From an uncultured Clostridia bacterium (GTDB lineage Bacteria; Bacillota; Clostridia; Christensenellales; CAG-314): a DNA stretch of 40,673 nt. Under the pieces are notes generated by a model. That model saw only the letters and a program-made list of their open reading frames with translations. It did not search any database and was not told the DNA's origin. Position numbers and translations under genes: made by a program. The stretch spans positions 1 through 40,673 of the forward strand of contig CANQGO010000015.1 in the NCBI GenBank assembly GCA_947623225.1, given 5' to 3'. Below are positions 28,894 to 37,952 of this stretch, one piece after another (the first letter of the stretch is position 1; each line of letters opens with the position of its first letter).

Positions 28894-30888
28894 ATGAAAA
28901 GAAACAGGCAGACCTACGCCGAGAACGTATTCGACGCGAAACTACAGAAAAAACTTCTCCCCCGTCGCGTATATGAGGGGCTGGAGCGAGTGCGTGTGTC
29001 CGGTGGGACCCTACCCCAAGAGCACCTCGATATACTTGCAAAAAAACTCAGCCGCTGGGCGATCTCACGCGGCGCGACGCGCTACGTACACCTCTTCTGC
29101 CCTCTCGGGCTATCCCCCGCAGGCAAGCGGGACGGTCTGTGTCCGCCCTACACGCACTTCACGGCTACGCAGTTGTGCTCGGGAGAAGGGGACGCCAGCA
29201 GTTTCCCCAGCGGCGGGATATGCACTGCCGCCCTGGCGCGGGGGCTTACCGCCCGGATACCCTACGCACAGCCGTATGTGTACGGGGACTGCCTGTACCT
29301 GCCCGCAACTCTGCAAGCCGTGCACGGCGAGGTGCTGGATACGCTCACGCCGCTGTATCGCAGCCAACGCGCGCTGAACAGGCAATGTCTGCGCTTGCTG
29401 CACCGTCTCGGCGAGCACCCGAGCGAGGTGTACGCCGCCGTGGGCGCGGAGCAGGAATACTTTCTCATAGACCGCGCGACATATGCCAAGCGAGCCGATC
29501 TGGTGTACTGCGGCAGGACGCTTTTCGGTGCGCTTCCGCCCAAGCGCGGACAACTCTTCGACGGATATCTCGGTGCACCCGACGAGCGGATACGCACATT
29601 CTGGAAGGAGGTAGACGATACGCTGTGGAAGTTGGGCATTGCCGTGCGTTCCGAGCACCGTGAGGTGGCTCCCTGCCAATACGAGTTGGTGCCCTTTCAC
29701 GCGCGAGCGGACATAGCCGCCCTGCACGACTGTATGATACGCCGCGTGCTGTGCGACGTCGCCGAGCGGCAGGGGCTGGTGTGTCTGCTACACGAGAAGC
29801 CCTTCGACTGCTACAACGGCAGCGGCAAGCACAACAATTGGTCGCTGATGACGGACAGTGGCGAGGCTCTGCTGGAACTCGGGGACATTCCGCGTTCGCA
29901 AGCCCGAGCACTGCTGCTGATATCCGCCGTCGTCAAGGCTGTCGACGAGCACTCGGATCTATTGTGCGCGGCAGCCGCGTCCTACGGCAACGATCTGCGA
30001 CTGGGCGGTATGGAAGCACCGCCTGCCGTGCTGTCCGTATACCTCGGCGAGTCGCTCAGCCGCACCATAGCCTATGCCGTCGGCGGCAAATGGCAATGCG
30101 GCAAGACCCTTTTGCCGACTATGGGCGTCACCGAACGCAACCGCACCTCGCCCTTTGCCTTCACGGGCAGCAAGTTCGAGTTCCGCTCGGTAGGCTCTTC
30201 CGCCGACATTGCCCAAGTCAATACCCTGCTCAATACCGCCGTGGCGGAGAGCGTGAGGCAGTTCGCCGACAGGCTGGAGAAAACAACGGACGTATACGCC
30301 TGCGTGGGGGAGACGATCGCCGAGACATTCGCCCGTCACAAGCGGATACTGTACGACGGGGACAACTACAGCGAGGCGTGGCGAAAGGAAGCCAAAGAGC
30401 GCAGGCTCCGCTCCATGACCGCGCTGCAGGCGGTGGAAGCCCTGGCCTCACCGCACTGCGTAGGGGTATTCGAAAGGCACGACGTGCTCAGCCGCAGGGA
30501 GATATCCGCCCGTCGCAACGTCCTGCTTGCCGCATACGCCGACCAAGCGGAGCGAGAGGTGCTTACCGCGCTGTACCTGATGCGCGCACACATTCTCGCC
30601 GACGCGGAGAAGTACCTGTGCACCGTGAGCGAGGCGCGAGACGACGTTCCCGCACGCGTACAGGACATTCGCGCACTTGTAAAACGCGGCTATACCCTCA
30701 TTTCCGAAACGGACAAGGCTCTTGCCCTCATACCTACCGATCGATACGCGCGAGCGCACTACTGCGGCGAGAGCCTGTTGCCGCTTCTATACGATCTTCG
30801 CAAAGCGGCGGACGCTATTGAAAACCTGCTGCCTGCCGAGTATCTGTCCCTGCCCACATACGGGCAGATGCTCTTCGGGGCAAAATAA
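28894..30888 (+). CDS. glnN: Glutamine synthetase type III
   Basis: This enzyme makes glutamine from glutamate, ammonia and ATP. The 664-residue length and motifs fit type III (GSIII), not the shorter type I. Seen: FCPLGLSPAGKRDG-like N-terminal region with a substrate loop around SFPSGGICTA, the metal-site motif GAEQEYFLID, the GSGKHNNWSLMTD motif that binds substrate, and the type III signature RNRTSPFAFTGSKFEFR. The frame stays open upstream to 28846, but I choose ATG 28894 because the -10 box lies at 28872-28877. It is a little shorter than most GSIII (about 700). No nitrogen-control element is recognised in its short leader. Confidence 0.93.
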   Translation: MKRNRQTYAENVFDAKLQKKLLPRRVYEGLERVRVSGGTLPQEHLDILAKKLSRWAISRGATRYVHLFCPLGLSPAGKRDGLCPPYTHFTATQLCSGEGDASSFPSGGICTAALARGLTARIPYAQPYVYGDCLYLPATLQAVHGEVLDTLTPLYRSQRALNRQCLRLLHRLGEHPSEVYAAVGAEQEYFLIDRATYAKRADLVYCGRTLFGALPPKRGQLFDGYLGAPDERIRTFWKEVDDTLWKLGIAVRSEHREVAPCQYELVPFHARADIAALHDCMIRRVLCDVAERQGLVCLLHEKPFDCYNGSGKHNNWSLMTDSGEALLELGDIPRSQARALLLISAVVKAVDEHSDLLCAAAASYGNDLRLGGMEAPPAVLSVYLGESLSRTIAYAVGGKWQCGKTLLPTMGVTERNRTSPFAFTGSKFEFRSVGSSADIAQVNTLLNTAVAESVRQFADRLEKTTDVYACVGETIAETFARHKRILYDGDNYSEAWRKEAKERRLRSMTALQAVEALASPHCVGVFERHDVLSRREISARRNVLLAAYADQAEREVLTALYLMRAHILADAEKYLCTVSEARDDVPARVQDIRALVKRGYTLISETDKALALIPTDRYARAHYCGESLLPLLYDLRKAADAIENLLPAEYLSLPTYGQMLFGAK

Positions 30889-30915
30889 ATACCCCGTTTC
30901 GCGAGAAAGGGGTAT
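30889..30915. terminator. Hairpin between convergent glnN and alaS
   Basis: ATACCCC-G-TTTC, loop GCGA, GAAAGGGGTAT. The stem starts right after the glnN stop. The T-run on the plus strand is poor; on the minus strand the stem is followed by TTATTTTG, so it suits alaS better. Probably serves both genes. The AT-rich stretch to 30955 holds nothing else I can see. Confidence 0.7.
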
Positions 30916-30955
30916 CTATTCTATAACTATATATACTATATAATATTACGTTATA

Positions 30956-32746
30956 TTACTTGTGCAGTTCCGCCTTGATACGGCGCACGCCTGCGGAGGA
31001 GGACTGCTCCTTGGTGATGACGAACCGTCCCAGTTCGCCCGTGTGCTGTGCGTGGGGACCGCCGCATATCTCCTTGCTGAAGTCGCCCATGGTGTACACC
31101 TTGACCACCTCGCCGTACCTGTCGCCGAACAGACCTATGGCACCCGTCTTGCGAGCGTCCTCTATGGGCATCTCCTCGCAGGTGATGGGCAGGTCGCGCC
31201 GAATGGCTTCGTTGACCAGCCGCTCCGTCTCCGCTATCTCCTCCGCCGTCATGGGACGGGAGAAGCTGAAGTCGAAACGCAGACGTTCGGGGGTTATATT
31301 GCTGCCCTTCTGCTTGACCTCGTCGCCCAGCACGCGTCGGAGTGCCGCCTGCAGAAGGTGGGTGGCTGTGTGCAGGTGGGTGGTCTCTATGCCGCCGCCC
31401 TCAGCCATGCCGCCCTTGAAACGCTGCTCGCTGCCTGCGTGGGACTTGGCTTGGTGCTCGGCGTACTTTTGACGGAAACCTTCCACGTCCACCGTGTAGC
31501 CGTTCTCTGCGGCAAGCTCCACCGTCATCTCCACGGGGAAGCCGAAGGTATCGTACAGTTTGAACGCCGTGCCGCCCGGTACCGTCTTGCCGGGTATGTG
31601 CTCTATCACTTTGAAAAATTCCTTCTCGCCCGCGGCAAGCGTCCTGGAGAAGCGATCTTCTTCCTTGTTCAGTTCCTCTATGATCTTGTCGGCGTTGGCT
31701 ACAAGTTCGGGGTACACCTCTCTGTACACCTCGATATACACCTGCGCTATCTGCTGCAGACTAAGTCTAGGCATATCCAAAGTATTTGCCATGCGCACCG
31801 CTCTGCGAATGAGGCGGCGAAGCACATAGCCCTGGTCGACGTTGCTGGGTACCACGCCCACGGGGTCGCCCAGCAAGAAGGTCGCCGTGCGCACGTGGTC
31901 GGCGATGATACGCATGGCTCTGGTCGTCTTGGCGTCGCTGTCGTACTTCTTGCCGCTCAGCTGCTGTATCTTGTCCAGTGCTCCTGCAAACAGGTCTATA
32001 TCGTACACCGACTTGTACCCGTTCAGCACGCACACCGTGCGCTCCAGACCCATACCCGTGTCCACGTTCTTCTGCGCGAGGGGCAGGTAGGTGCCGTCCG
32101 CCTGGCGGTTGAACTGCATGAATACGTTGTTCCATATCTCCAGATACTTGCCGCAGTCGCAACTCGGATCGCACTTGTCCGAGCAGGCGGGCTTGCCCGT
32201 ATCCCAGAATATCTCCGTGTCCGGACCGCAGGGACCGGTAGTGCCCGCTATCCACCAATTGTTCTTCTTGGGCAGGTAGTATATCCTCTCCGAGGGAATA
32301 CCGCACTCTCTCCATACCGCAGCCGAGTCCTCGTCACGCGGCGCGTCGTCGTCGCCTGCAAACACCGTCACGGACAGACGCTCGGGGTCCAGTCCGAGGT
32401 ACTCCTTGCTTGTAAGAAACTCGTAACTCCAGGCTATGGACTGCCTGTTGAAGTAGTCGCCCAGCGACCAGTTGCCCAGCATCTCGAAGAACGTCAGGTG
32501 GCTGTCGTCCCCCACTTCCTCTATGTCTCCCGTCCGCACGCACTTCTGCACGTCCGTCAATCGTCTGCCCGAGGGGTGCCTCTGCCCGAGCAGATAGGGT
32601 ATGAGCGGATGCATTCCCGCCGTGGTGAACAGCACGCTGGGGTCGTTCTCGGGTATGAGGCTCGCCGACGCTATGACGGCGTGTCCGCGCTCCTTGAAGA
32701 AGTTCAAAAACTTGTCTCTCAGAAATTGTGAAGTTATATTCATCAT
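30956..32746 (-). CDS. alaS: Alanyl-tRNA synthetase, short form
   Basis: AlaRS charges tRNA-Ala and clears mischarged Ser or Gly. The 596-residue protein is far shorter than the usual 870. Class II catalytic core: motif 2-like FFEMLGNWSLGDYF and motif 3 DQGYVLRRLIRRAVR. The editing domain is present with HLHTATHLLQ and CGGPHAQHTGELG, the zinc-binding HxxxH and CxxxH sets. Two parts are absent: the beta-barrel before the editing domain (the TPFYAESGGQ motif is missing; the chain goes from GFPVEM to the HTATH motif in about 60 residues) and the C-Ala dimerisation domain after it. The protein ends 30 residues after the CxxxH motif, so this is a true stop, not an edge. Start ATG 32746 or the next codon. 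Confidence 0.92.
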   Translation of the reverse strand: MMNITSQFLRDKFLNFFKERGHAVIASASLIPENDPSVLFTTAGMHPLIPYLLGQRHPSGRRLTDVQKCVRTGDIEEVGDDSHLTFFEMLGNWSLGDYFNRQSIAWSYEFLTSKEYLGLDPERLSVTVFAGDDDAPRDEDSAAVWRECGIPSERIYYLPKKNNWWIAGTTGPCGPDTEIFWDTGKPACSDKCDPSCDCGKYLEIWNNVFMQFNRQADGTYLPLAQKNVDTGMGLERTVCVLNGYKSVYDIDLFAGALDKIQQLSGKKYDSDAKTTRAMRIIADHVRTATFLLGDPVGVVPSNVDQGYVLRRLIRRAVRMANTLDMPRLSLQQIAQVYIEVYREVYPELVANADKIIEELNKEEDRFSRTLAAGEKEFFKVIEHIPGKTVPGGTAFKLYDTFGFPVEMTVELAAENGYTVDVEGFRQKYAEHQAKSHAGSEQRFKGGMAEGGGIETTHLHTATHLLQAALRRVLGDEVKQKGSNITPERLRFDFSFSRPMTAEEIAETERLVNEAIRRDLPITCEEMPIEDARKTGAIGLFGDRYGEVVKVYTMGDFSKEICGGPHAQHTGELGRFVITKEQSSSAGVRRIKAELHK

Positions 32747-32758
32747 CGCCTCTCTATA

Positions 32759-32807
32759 CAGTACGAAAGACCACGACTATACGCAATGGTCCTTCGATCC
32801 CGTACTG
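32759..32807 (-). promoter_or_regulatory. Stem-loop in the alaS leader
   Basis: On the minus strand CAGTACG pairs with CGTACTG over 49 bases, and inside it GACCA pairs with TGGTC around a 13-base loop. It occupies most of the 80-bp gap between the zinc-ribbon gene and alaS, 13 bp before the alaS start. No T-run follows it. It is far too short for a T-box riboswitch. Confidence 0.55.
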
Positions 32808-32826
32808 TGTGTGTATTTTCTTATGT

Positions 32827-33744
32827 CTATTTGTCCTTTTTCTTACGCAGGCGCGCGCCCAACGATACGAAGAAGAATATCAGGTAGTAGGCGGGCAGAG
32901 CCAGAGCAGCCCAGCCTATCTCCGTTCCCGACGGCAGTCTGAACGCCTCAGCCACGCTGTGCAGGAAGTTGATATTGATAGTGACCTTGTTGAACAGGAA
33001 TATGAGTCCCACACCTATGCCGGATATGAGCAGCATCACGAAGTAGTACCAGTTGGCGTGCTTGCTGCGCTTGGTAGTGAATATGCGCACGATGAGCACG
33101 ATGAGTTGAATGACTACCGTCAATGCGGTCAGTATATACAGCGCGTCCAGTATCACATTTGCCAAGCCGTACGTGCGGTACGTCTCGACGAAGTTCAGAC
33201 CCTTGAGAGCCTTGACGGTGCCGAGGATATAGTCGTATCCGTAGTGCGCCGTGCCGTCGTATGTCGCGCCGTGATCCAGATTGGTCAGTACTGCCGGACG
33301 CGCCACTATAGGCGCGAAGAGGTAGTAGCCCAGCGCGAGCAGCAGGATGAAGGCGAATATAGCCCAAGCCCTGCCCCCTCTGGTGCGCTCCTTCTTGCCC
33401 TTGGCCTTGTCCGTGACGGACACGGGTGTGGCGGGCACTGGAGTTGCGGACGGGTCGACGCGGTCGAATCCGACGAAGGAATATCCGCATGTGCATACAT
33501 TGTCATGCGCGTCCACTTCCTTGCCGCACTTGGGGCAGATCTTGGTCTCCAGACCTACCTTCAACTCCGCGCCGCAGTTTCTGCAGAAGTTGGCGACGGG
33601 GCTGTTGTGCGTGTGGCACTTGTGGCACACTACCGGCTCTTCCGGTACGCGCAGTTGCTCTCCGCAACGGGAGCAATACTTAGCCGTCAGTGGGTTACTG
33701 TTTCCGCAACGCGGACACATATTGTAATTGTTAGCACCGTTCAT
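32827..33744 (-). CDS. Zinc-ribbon membrane protein, three ribbons plus four helices
   Basis: A 305-residue protein, family not identified. The N-terminal 95 residues hold four CxxC-type pairs: CPRCG/CSRCG, CHKCH/CRNCG and CPKCG/CTCG, forming three zinc ribbons. A Thr/Pro/Val linker and a basic stretch (KAKGKKERTRGG) follow, then four membrane helices from about 125 to 295 and a Lys-rich end. The zinc ribbons would sit in the cytoplasm. It follows the seven-ribbon protein by 13 bp and precedes alaS. Function unknown. Confidence 0.78.
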   Translation of the reverse strand: MNGANNYNMCPRCGNSNPLTAKYCSRCGEQLRVPEEPVVCHKCHTHNSPVANFCRNCGAELKVGLETKICPKCGKEVDAHDNVCTCGYSFVGFDRVDPSATPVPATPVSVTDKAKGKKERTRGGRAWAIFAFILLLALGYYLFAPIVARPAVLTNLDHGATYDGTAHYGYDYILGTVKALKGLNFVETYRTYGLANVILDALYILTALTVVIQLIVLIVRIFTTKRSKHANWYYFVMLLISGIGVGLIFLFNKVTININFLHSVAEAFRLPSGTEIGWAALALPAYYLIFFFVSLGARLRKKKDK

Positions 33745-33757
33745 AGGTACCTCCTAT

Positions 33758-34576
33758 CTATAGAGCCTTTTTTTGTCCGCAGTTGGGACAATACGTATCG
33801 TCTTTCTCATTGACATGGTTGCAGTGCGTGCACGTCCAACGCTCCACTCTGTCCGGCTGCTCGCCCTCGAAGCTGTACCTGCACCGAGCGCAGAAGCCGC
33901 TGTCGGAGTTGTTCTCCGCGCCGCAGTTGGGGCAATACTTTTTGACTTCCTCTATCTGCAACTTCAGTCCGCAATTGAGGCAAAATACCTCGCTCGGACT
34001 ATTCAGCGTGCCGCAGTTCGGGCAGATGACGTTCTTGCCGTTCAGCCCCTCGAGACATGCCTGCCGCACCGTCACCTCGCCCAAGTTGTGCAACTCGTGA
34101 GTGACCTGCATCTGCTCCGTCTTGGCGTCGGCGAGCGTGGCAAAGCAGTAGGTACACGTCTGGGCTTCCAGCGTGTTGTAATGCCCGCAATGCGGACACA
34201 CCTTGCGCTCCACTACCCTGTGACTGTGCAGATTGGCTACGCTCACGCCGCACTTGTGGCAGAATATAGCCGTGATGGGCACCAACGCGCCGCAGTGCGG
34301 ACACCGCGCCATCTCGGCGGGCACAGCCATAACGCCCGAGCCGTACATATCCGTCAGCCCCGCAGAGGCACCCGGACCCACCGGCACATATCCCTCTGCT
34401 CCGCCTGCGTCCAGCGTACCGCCGCAGTTGATGCAGTGGCTGTAACTCTTGTCGTTGAGCGCGCCGCAATGCGGACACACGGCGTCCTCACGCACTACAA
34501 ATTCGGAACCGCCGCAGTTGCAACAGTACAACGAATCGTTGACGTTTGCTTCACCGCAGTTTTTGCATACTTTCAT
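33758..34576 (-). CDS. Soluble protein of seven tandem zinc ribbons
   Basis: A 272-residue protein with no membrane segment, made almost wholly of seven double-CxxC zinc ribbons, 14 CxxC motifs in all. Each repeats the pattern CPxCG-(9 to 11)-CxxC, for example CPHCGALVPITAIFCHKC and CPNCGTLNSPSEVFCLNC. A 20-residue Gly/Ala/Val linker lies after the second ribbon and a 40-residue helical stretch after the fourth. If each ribbon holds one zinc, the chain binds about seven. Roles could be protein binding, nucleic-acid binding or zinc storage; none can be chosen from the sequence. AAGGA precedes the ATG. First gene of the operon with the membrane ribbon protein and alaS. Confidence 0.82.
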   Translation of the reverse strand: MKVCKNCGEANVNDSLYCCNCGGSEFVVREDAVCPHCGALNDKSYSHCINCGGTLDAGGAEGYVPVGPGASAGLTDMYGSGVMAVPAEMARCPHCGALVPITAIFCHKCGVSVANLHSHRVVERKVCPHCGHYNTLEAQTCTYCFATLADAKTEQMQVTHELHNLGEVTVRQACLEGLNGKNVICPNCGTLNSPSEVFCLNCGLKLQIEEVKKYCPNCGAENNSDSGFCARCRYSFEGEQPDRVERWTCTHCNHVNEKDDTYCPNCGQKKAL

Positions 34577-34607
34577 AGTCGCTGTCCTTGTAAATTTACT
34601 TCTTATA

Positions 34608-34636
34608 ACTATATACTATTTTGCCGCGATTGTCAA
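34608..34636 (-). promoter_or_regulatory. Promoter of zinc-ribbon pair and alaS
   Basis: Minus-strand TTGACA (34631-34636), 17-bp spacer, TATAGT (34608-34613). No other promoter is evident before alaS, so alaS may depend on it. Confidence 0.82.
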
Positions 34637-34655
34637 GACGTATATTTCATCTTAT

Positions 34656-36296
34656 TTATCTTGCGGTATTGAATCCGTCCTTCAGCGACACTATCTCGTT
34701 GAATACGAGCCTGTCGGGTGTGCTGTCCCTGTCCAGTACATAGTAGCCTACGCGCATGAACTGGAACCTGTCCTCCGGCTTGGCGTTCAGCAGCGTCCTC
34801 TCCGCCTTTGCCGTCACTATCTGCATACTGTCGGCGTTGAAACGCTCGTTGAAGTCCGTCACGCCGTCCACAGCGTCGGTGAGCAGGCTCTGCAACTTGC
34901 GCACGGTCACGTCTATGCCCGTCTCCGCGTCCACCCACTGGATGACGCCCTTGACCTTCAGCCCGCTGTTGTCCGCCCCCGAGCGGGAGTCGGGCACTAC
35001 GGAACACTTCAACTCCGTCACGTTGCCCTCGCTGTCGGTGACTGCCTCGTCGCAATGTATAATATATGCGCCCTTGAGCCGTACATACCCGTCGGGCTTG
35101 AGCCTGTAGTACTTGGGCGGGGGAGTGAGGGAGAAGTCGCTGCGATCTATATAGATATATTTGGAAAATGGTACGTCTCTGTACGTGGTATCCTCACCCT
35201 TGTTGAGATTTTCCACGCTCACCGTCTCTCTGCCCTCGTAGTTGGTCAGTTCCACGCGTATGGGGTCGAATACCGCCATGACGCGGTCTGCCGTCAGGTT
35301 GAGGTGCTCGCGCACGCAGGACTGCAGGTAACTCTCCTGCACCTCGCTGTTGGCTTTGGAAACGCCTATACGTTCGCAAAAGTCGCGGATAGCCTCGGGC
35401 GGATAGCCTCTGCGGCGGATACCGGACAGTGTGGGCATACGCGGATCGTCCCAGCCCATCACCTTGCCCTCGTCCACGAGCTTCTTGAGGTACCGCTTGG
35501 ACATTATGGTATTGGTTATATTCAGACGGGCGAATTCTATCTGCTGGGGCAGCGGCTCGGGGAAGCCGCACTCGCGCACCACCCAGTCGTACAGCGGACG
35601 GTGATCTTCGAACTCCAACGTGCATATGGAGTGCGTTATACCCTCGTGCGCGTCCTCGATGGGGTGGGCGAAGTCGTACATTGGGTATATGCACCACTTG
35701 TCGCCGGTATTGTGATGGGTGGCGTGCAGTACCCTGTATATGACGGGGTCGCGCATGTTCAGATTGGGCGAAGCCATATCTATACGCGCGCGAAGCACCT
35801 TAGACCCGTCGGGGTACACGCCGTCGCGCATCTCGTAGAACAGCCGCAGGTTCTCCTCCACGCTCCTGTTGCGGTAGGGGCTTTCTATGCCCGGCTCGTA
35901 CAGAGTGCCTCTGCGCTCGCGTATCTCCTCCGCGCTCTCGTCGCTGACGTACGCCAAGCCCTTGCGGATAAGTCCTACTGCGCAGTCGAACATGACGTCG
36001 AAGTAGTCGCTGGCGAACAACAACTCATCCCACTCAAATCCCAGCCAGCGAATGTCCGACTTGATGGACTCCACGTACTCGGTGTCCTCCTTGGATGGGT
36101 TGGTGTCGTCGAAGCGCAGATTGCACTTGCCGCCGTACTTTGCCTTCATGCCGAAGTTGATGCACAGGCTCTTGGCGTGCCCTATGTGCAGGTAGCCGTT
36201 AGGCTCGGGAGGGAAACGCGTATATACCTGCGTCACCTTGCCGCTGTCCAGATCGCTCTCTATAATATCTTCTATAAAATTTTTCGTTTCGCTCAT
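34656..36296 (-). CDS. glnS: Glutaminyl-tRNA synthetase
   Basis: GlnRS charges tRNA-Gln directly with glutamine. The 546-residue protein shows the class I core: PPEPNGYLHIGHAKS (HIGH motif) near residue 30, LRFDDTNP, and the KMSKS equivalent NTIMSKRYLKKLV. The C-terminal two beta-barrels bind the anticodon. A GTG at 36309 also lies in frame, but ATG 36296 has AGAGGA at correct spacing, so I use it. It follows dnaB closely (dnaB stops at 36308). A GlnRS in a clostridium means glutamine can be attached without GatCAB; the tRNA-Gln(CUG) at the end of the window is a likely substrate. Confidence 0.96.
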   Translation of the reverse strand: MSETKNFIEDIIESDLDSGKVTQVYTRFPPEPNGYLHIGHAKSLCINFGMKAKYGGKCNLRFDDTNPSKEDTEYVESIKSDIRWLGFEWDELLFASDYFDVMFDCAVGLIRKGLAYVSDESAEEIRERRGTLYEPGIESPYRNRSVEENLRLFYEMRDGVYPDGSKVLRARIDMASPNLNMRDPVIYRVLHATHHNTGDKWCIYPMYDFAHPIEDAHEGITHSICTLEFEDHRPLYDWVVRECGFPEPLPQQIEFARLNITNTIMSKRYLKKLVDEGKVMGWDDPRMPTLSGIRRRGYPPEAIRDFCERIGVSKANSEVQESYLQSCVREHLNLTADRVMAVFDPIRVELTNYEGRETVSVENLNKGEDTTYRDVPFSKYIYIDRSDFSLTPPPKYYRLKPDGYVRLKGAYIIHCDEAVTDSEGNVTELKCSVVPDSRSGADNSGLKVKGVIQWVDAETGIDVTVRKLQSLLTDAVDGVTDFNERFNADSMQIVTAKAERTLLNAKPEDRFQFMRVGYYVLDRDSTPDRLVFNEIVSLKDGFNTAR

Positions 36297-36307
36297 ATAT
36301 TCCTCTG

Positions 36308-37831
36308 TCACTTAGCCGGTTTGCCGTCTTTGATGAATGTATTGTCCTCTTCCTCTTCGTACTCGGGCACCTGGTCCAATTCCTCTTGCTGCAGGTCGCG
36401 GGGCTGCTGCTCGGAGGAGTTGTACGCGCTCACGCTGTATCTGCTCAGATACGACTCGTCCACGAAGCGCACTATCTTGCCCAGCCAGTAGATGGGGATA
36501 CTTCCCGTCTCGCCGTTGCGGTGCTTGGCGATGATGAGTTGGAACTTGCCGGTACCGGCGGACTCCGCGTCCTTGTGGATGAACAGAACTATGTCGGCGT
36601 CCTGCTCTATGGCTCCCGACTCCCTCAGGTCGGACAGCACAGGCTCGCCTCCGCCGCCCTCTTTGCCCTTGATACCGCGTATCTCCGCGTCACGCTTGAG
36701 CTGGCTCAGCGCGATGACGGGGATATTCAACTCCTTAGCCAGCAACTTGAGGGCGCGGGATATATTCGCCACCTCTTGCTGACGGTTGGTCTCACGGCTG
36801 CCGCCGCTGCCGTTCATAAGCTGTATGTAGTCTATGACCACCAGGTCCAGTCCCTTTTGCGCCTTGAGCCTGCGGCACTGCGAGGCTATCTCGGATGGGG
36901 TGATATTGGCATAGTCGTTGCCGTACAGGTTCATATTGGCACAGATGGTGTCGTGCGCCACGCGCAACTTGGACAGGTCCGCCACCTCGCCGGGCAGCAT
37001 GCCGCTCTTTATGTACTCCAGCGGTACGGTGGACATACTGGACAGCATACGCTCGACCAGTTGCTGATTGGACATCTCCAGGCTGAATATAGCCACCGTC
37101 TTGCCTTCCTTGGCTACGTGCTCGACTATATTCATAGCCAGTGCCGACTTGCCCACGCCGGGACGCGCCGCCAGCACTATAAGCTCGCCGCCGTGCAGAC
37201 CGTTGGTCAGTCTGTCAAAGCGGGCAAAGCCCGTCTGTATGCCGCGGAACTGTCCGGGGTTCTTGAAACGCTCGTTGATCTGCCACAGAGCCTTGCTCAC
37301 CTCGTCGGACAGGGACACCAGACCGCCGTTGGCTCCGCCCTGGGAGAGTTTGAATATCTCCTCTTCCGCGAAGGTGATAGCCTCCTCCGCACTGGCGAGA
37401 CTGCGCGCCTTGTTGGTGACCTCTTCGCATATGCGGATGAGTCGGCGCATCTTGGAAGCGCGCTGCACTATGTCCACATACTCGCGGTAGTTGGCTGTGC
37501 TGGGCAAAAAGTCGTTCAGACGGGTTATGTACTCTATGTCTCCCACCTCGGCAAGTTTGTCGCTGCGCCGCAGGTTGTCGATGAGCGACGCTATATTCAC
37601 CGTCGCCGATCTGCTCTCCTCCCCCGCGCGGTAGGTGGCGGCATTGATCTGCTTCATAGCGGAAAATATAACGGCGTGGTTGCGCTGATAGAAGTCCTCC
37701 TCCGTCAGTGCTGCGATGATATCCGCCTGAAATACTTCGTCGCGCATTATGCAACAAAGCACGCTCTGCTCCGCCTCAACGCTGTTGGGCATGAGTACGG
37801 GCAGGATATTTTGCTCCTTTTTGGCAGGCAT
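36308..37831 (-). CDS. dnaB: Replicative DNA helicase DnaB
   Basis: DnaB is the hexameric 5'-3' helicase of the replication fork (DnaC in Bacillus naming). The 507-residue protein has the N-terminal helical domain (PNSVEAEQSVLCCIM), a linker, and the RecA-like ATPase: Walker A AARPGVGKSALA, Walker B LDLVVIDYIQLM, ALSQLKRD and the arginine-finger region around SDLRESGAIEQDADIVLF. After the ATPase it has a Glu-rich tail (VPEYEEEEDN) of about 40 residues. GGAG precedes the ATG. It is longer than the family mean (about 450), mainly because of that tail and an insert near residues 65-75. Confidence 0.96.
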   Translation of the reverse strand: MPAKKEQNILPVLMPNSVEAEQSVLCCIMRDEVFQADIIAALTEEDFYQRNHAVIFSAMKQINAATYRAGEESRSATVNIASLIDNLRRSDKLAEVGDIEYITRLNDFLPSTANYREYVDIVQRASKMRRLIRICEEVTNKARSLASAEEAITFAEEEIFKLSQGGANGGLVSLSDEVSKALWQINERFKNPGQFRGIQTGFARFDRLTNGLHGGELIVLAARPGVGKSALAMNIVEHVAKEGKTVAIFSLEMSNQQLVERMLSSMSTVPLEYIKSGMLPGEVADLSKLRVAHDTICANMNLYGNDYANITPSEIASQCRRLKAQKGLDLVVIDYIQLMNGSGGSRETNRQQEVANISRALKLLAKELNIPVIALSQLKRDAEIRGIKGKEGGGGEPVLSDLRESGAIEQDADIVLFIHKDAESAGTGKFQLIIAKHRNGETGSIPIYWLGKIVRFVDESYLSRYSVSAYNSSEQQPRDLQQEELDQVPEYEEEEDNTFIKDGKPAK

Positions 37832-37881
37832 GGTGTTCTCCTTACGCTACGGTGCACATTTGCGCACATTATGGTATTATA

Positions 37882-37910
37882 ATTATACTTTATTCCGTGA
37901 TATAAATCAA
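37882..37910 (-). promoter_or_regulatory. dnaB-glnS promoter
   Basis: Minus-strand TTGATT (37905-37910), 17-bp spacer, TATAAT (37882-37887). The leader is about 45 bases. Confidence 0.82.
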
Positions 37911-37952
37911 TAAAATTTTCCAACAATTTTTTTCACCTTTCGCGTTAAACCT

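Noticed and set aside
30962-32731. 589-residue open frame opposite alaS
   Set aside because: Shadow of alaS, which has full class II motifs on the other strand.
32747-32826. T-box riboswitch before alaS
   Set aside because: The gap is only 80 bp with no T-box sequence, specifier domain or terminator.
34449-36491. 680-residue open frame opposite glnS
   Set aside because: Shadow of glnS; no start signal and no recognisable domain.
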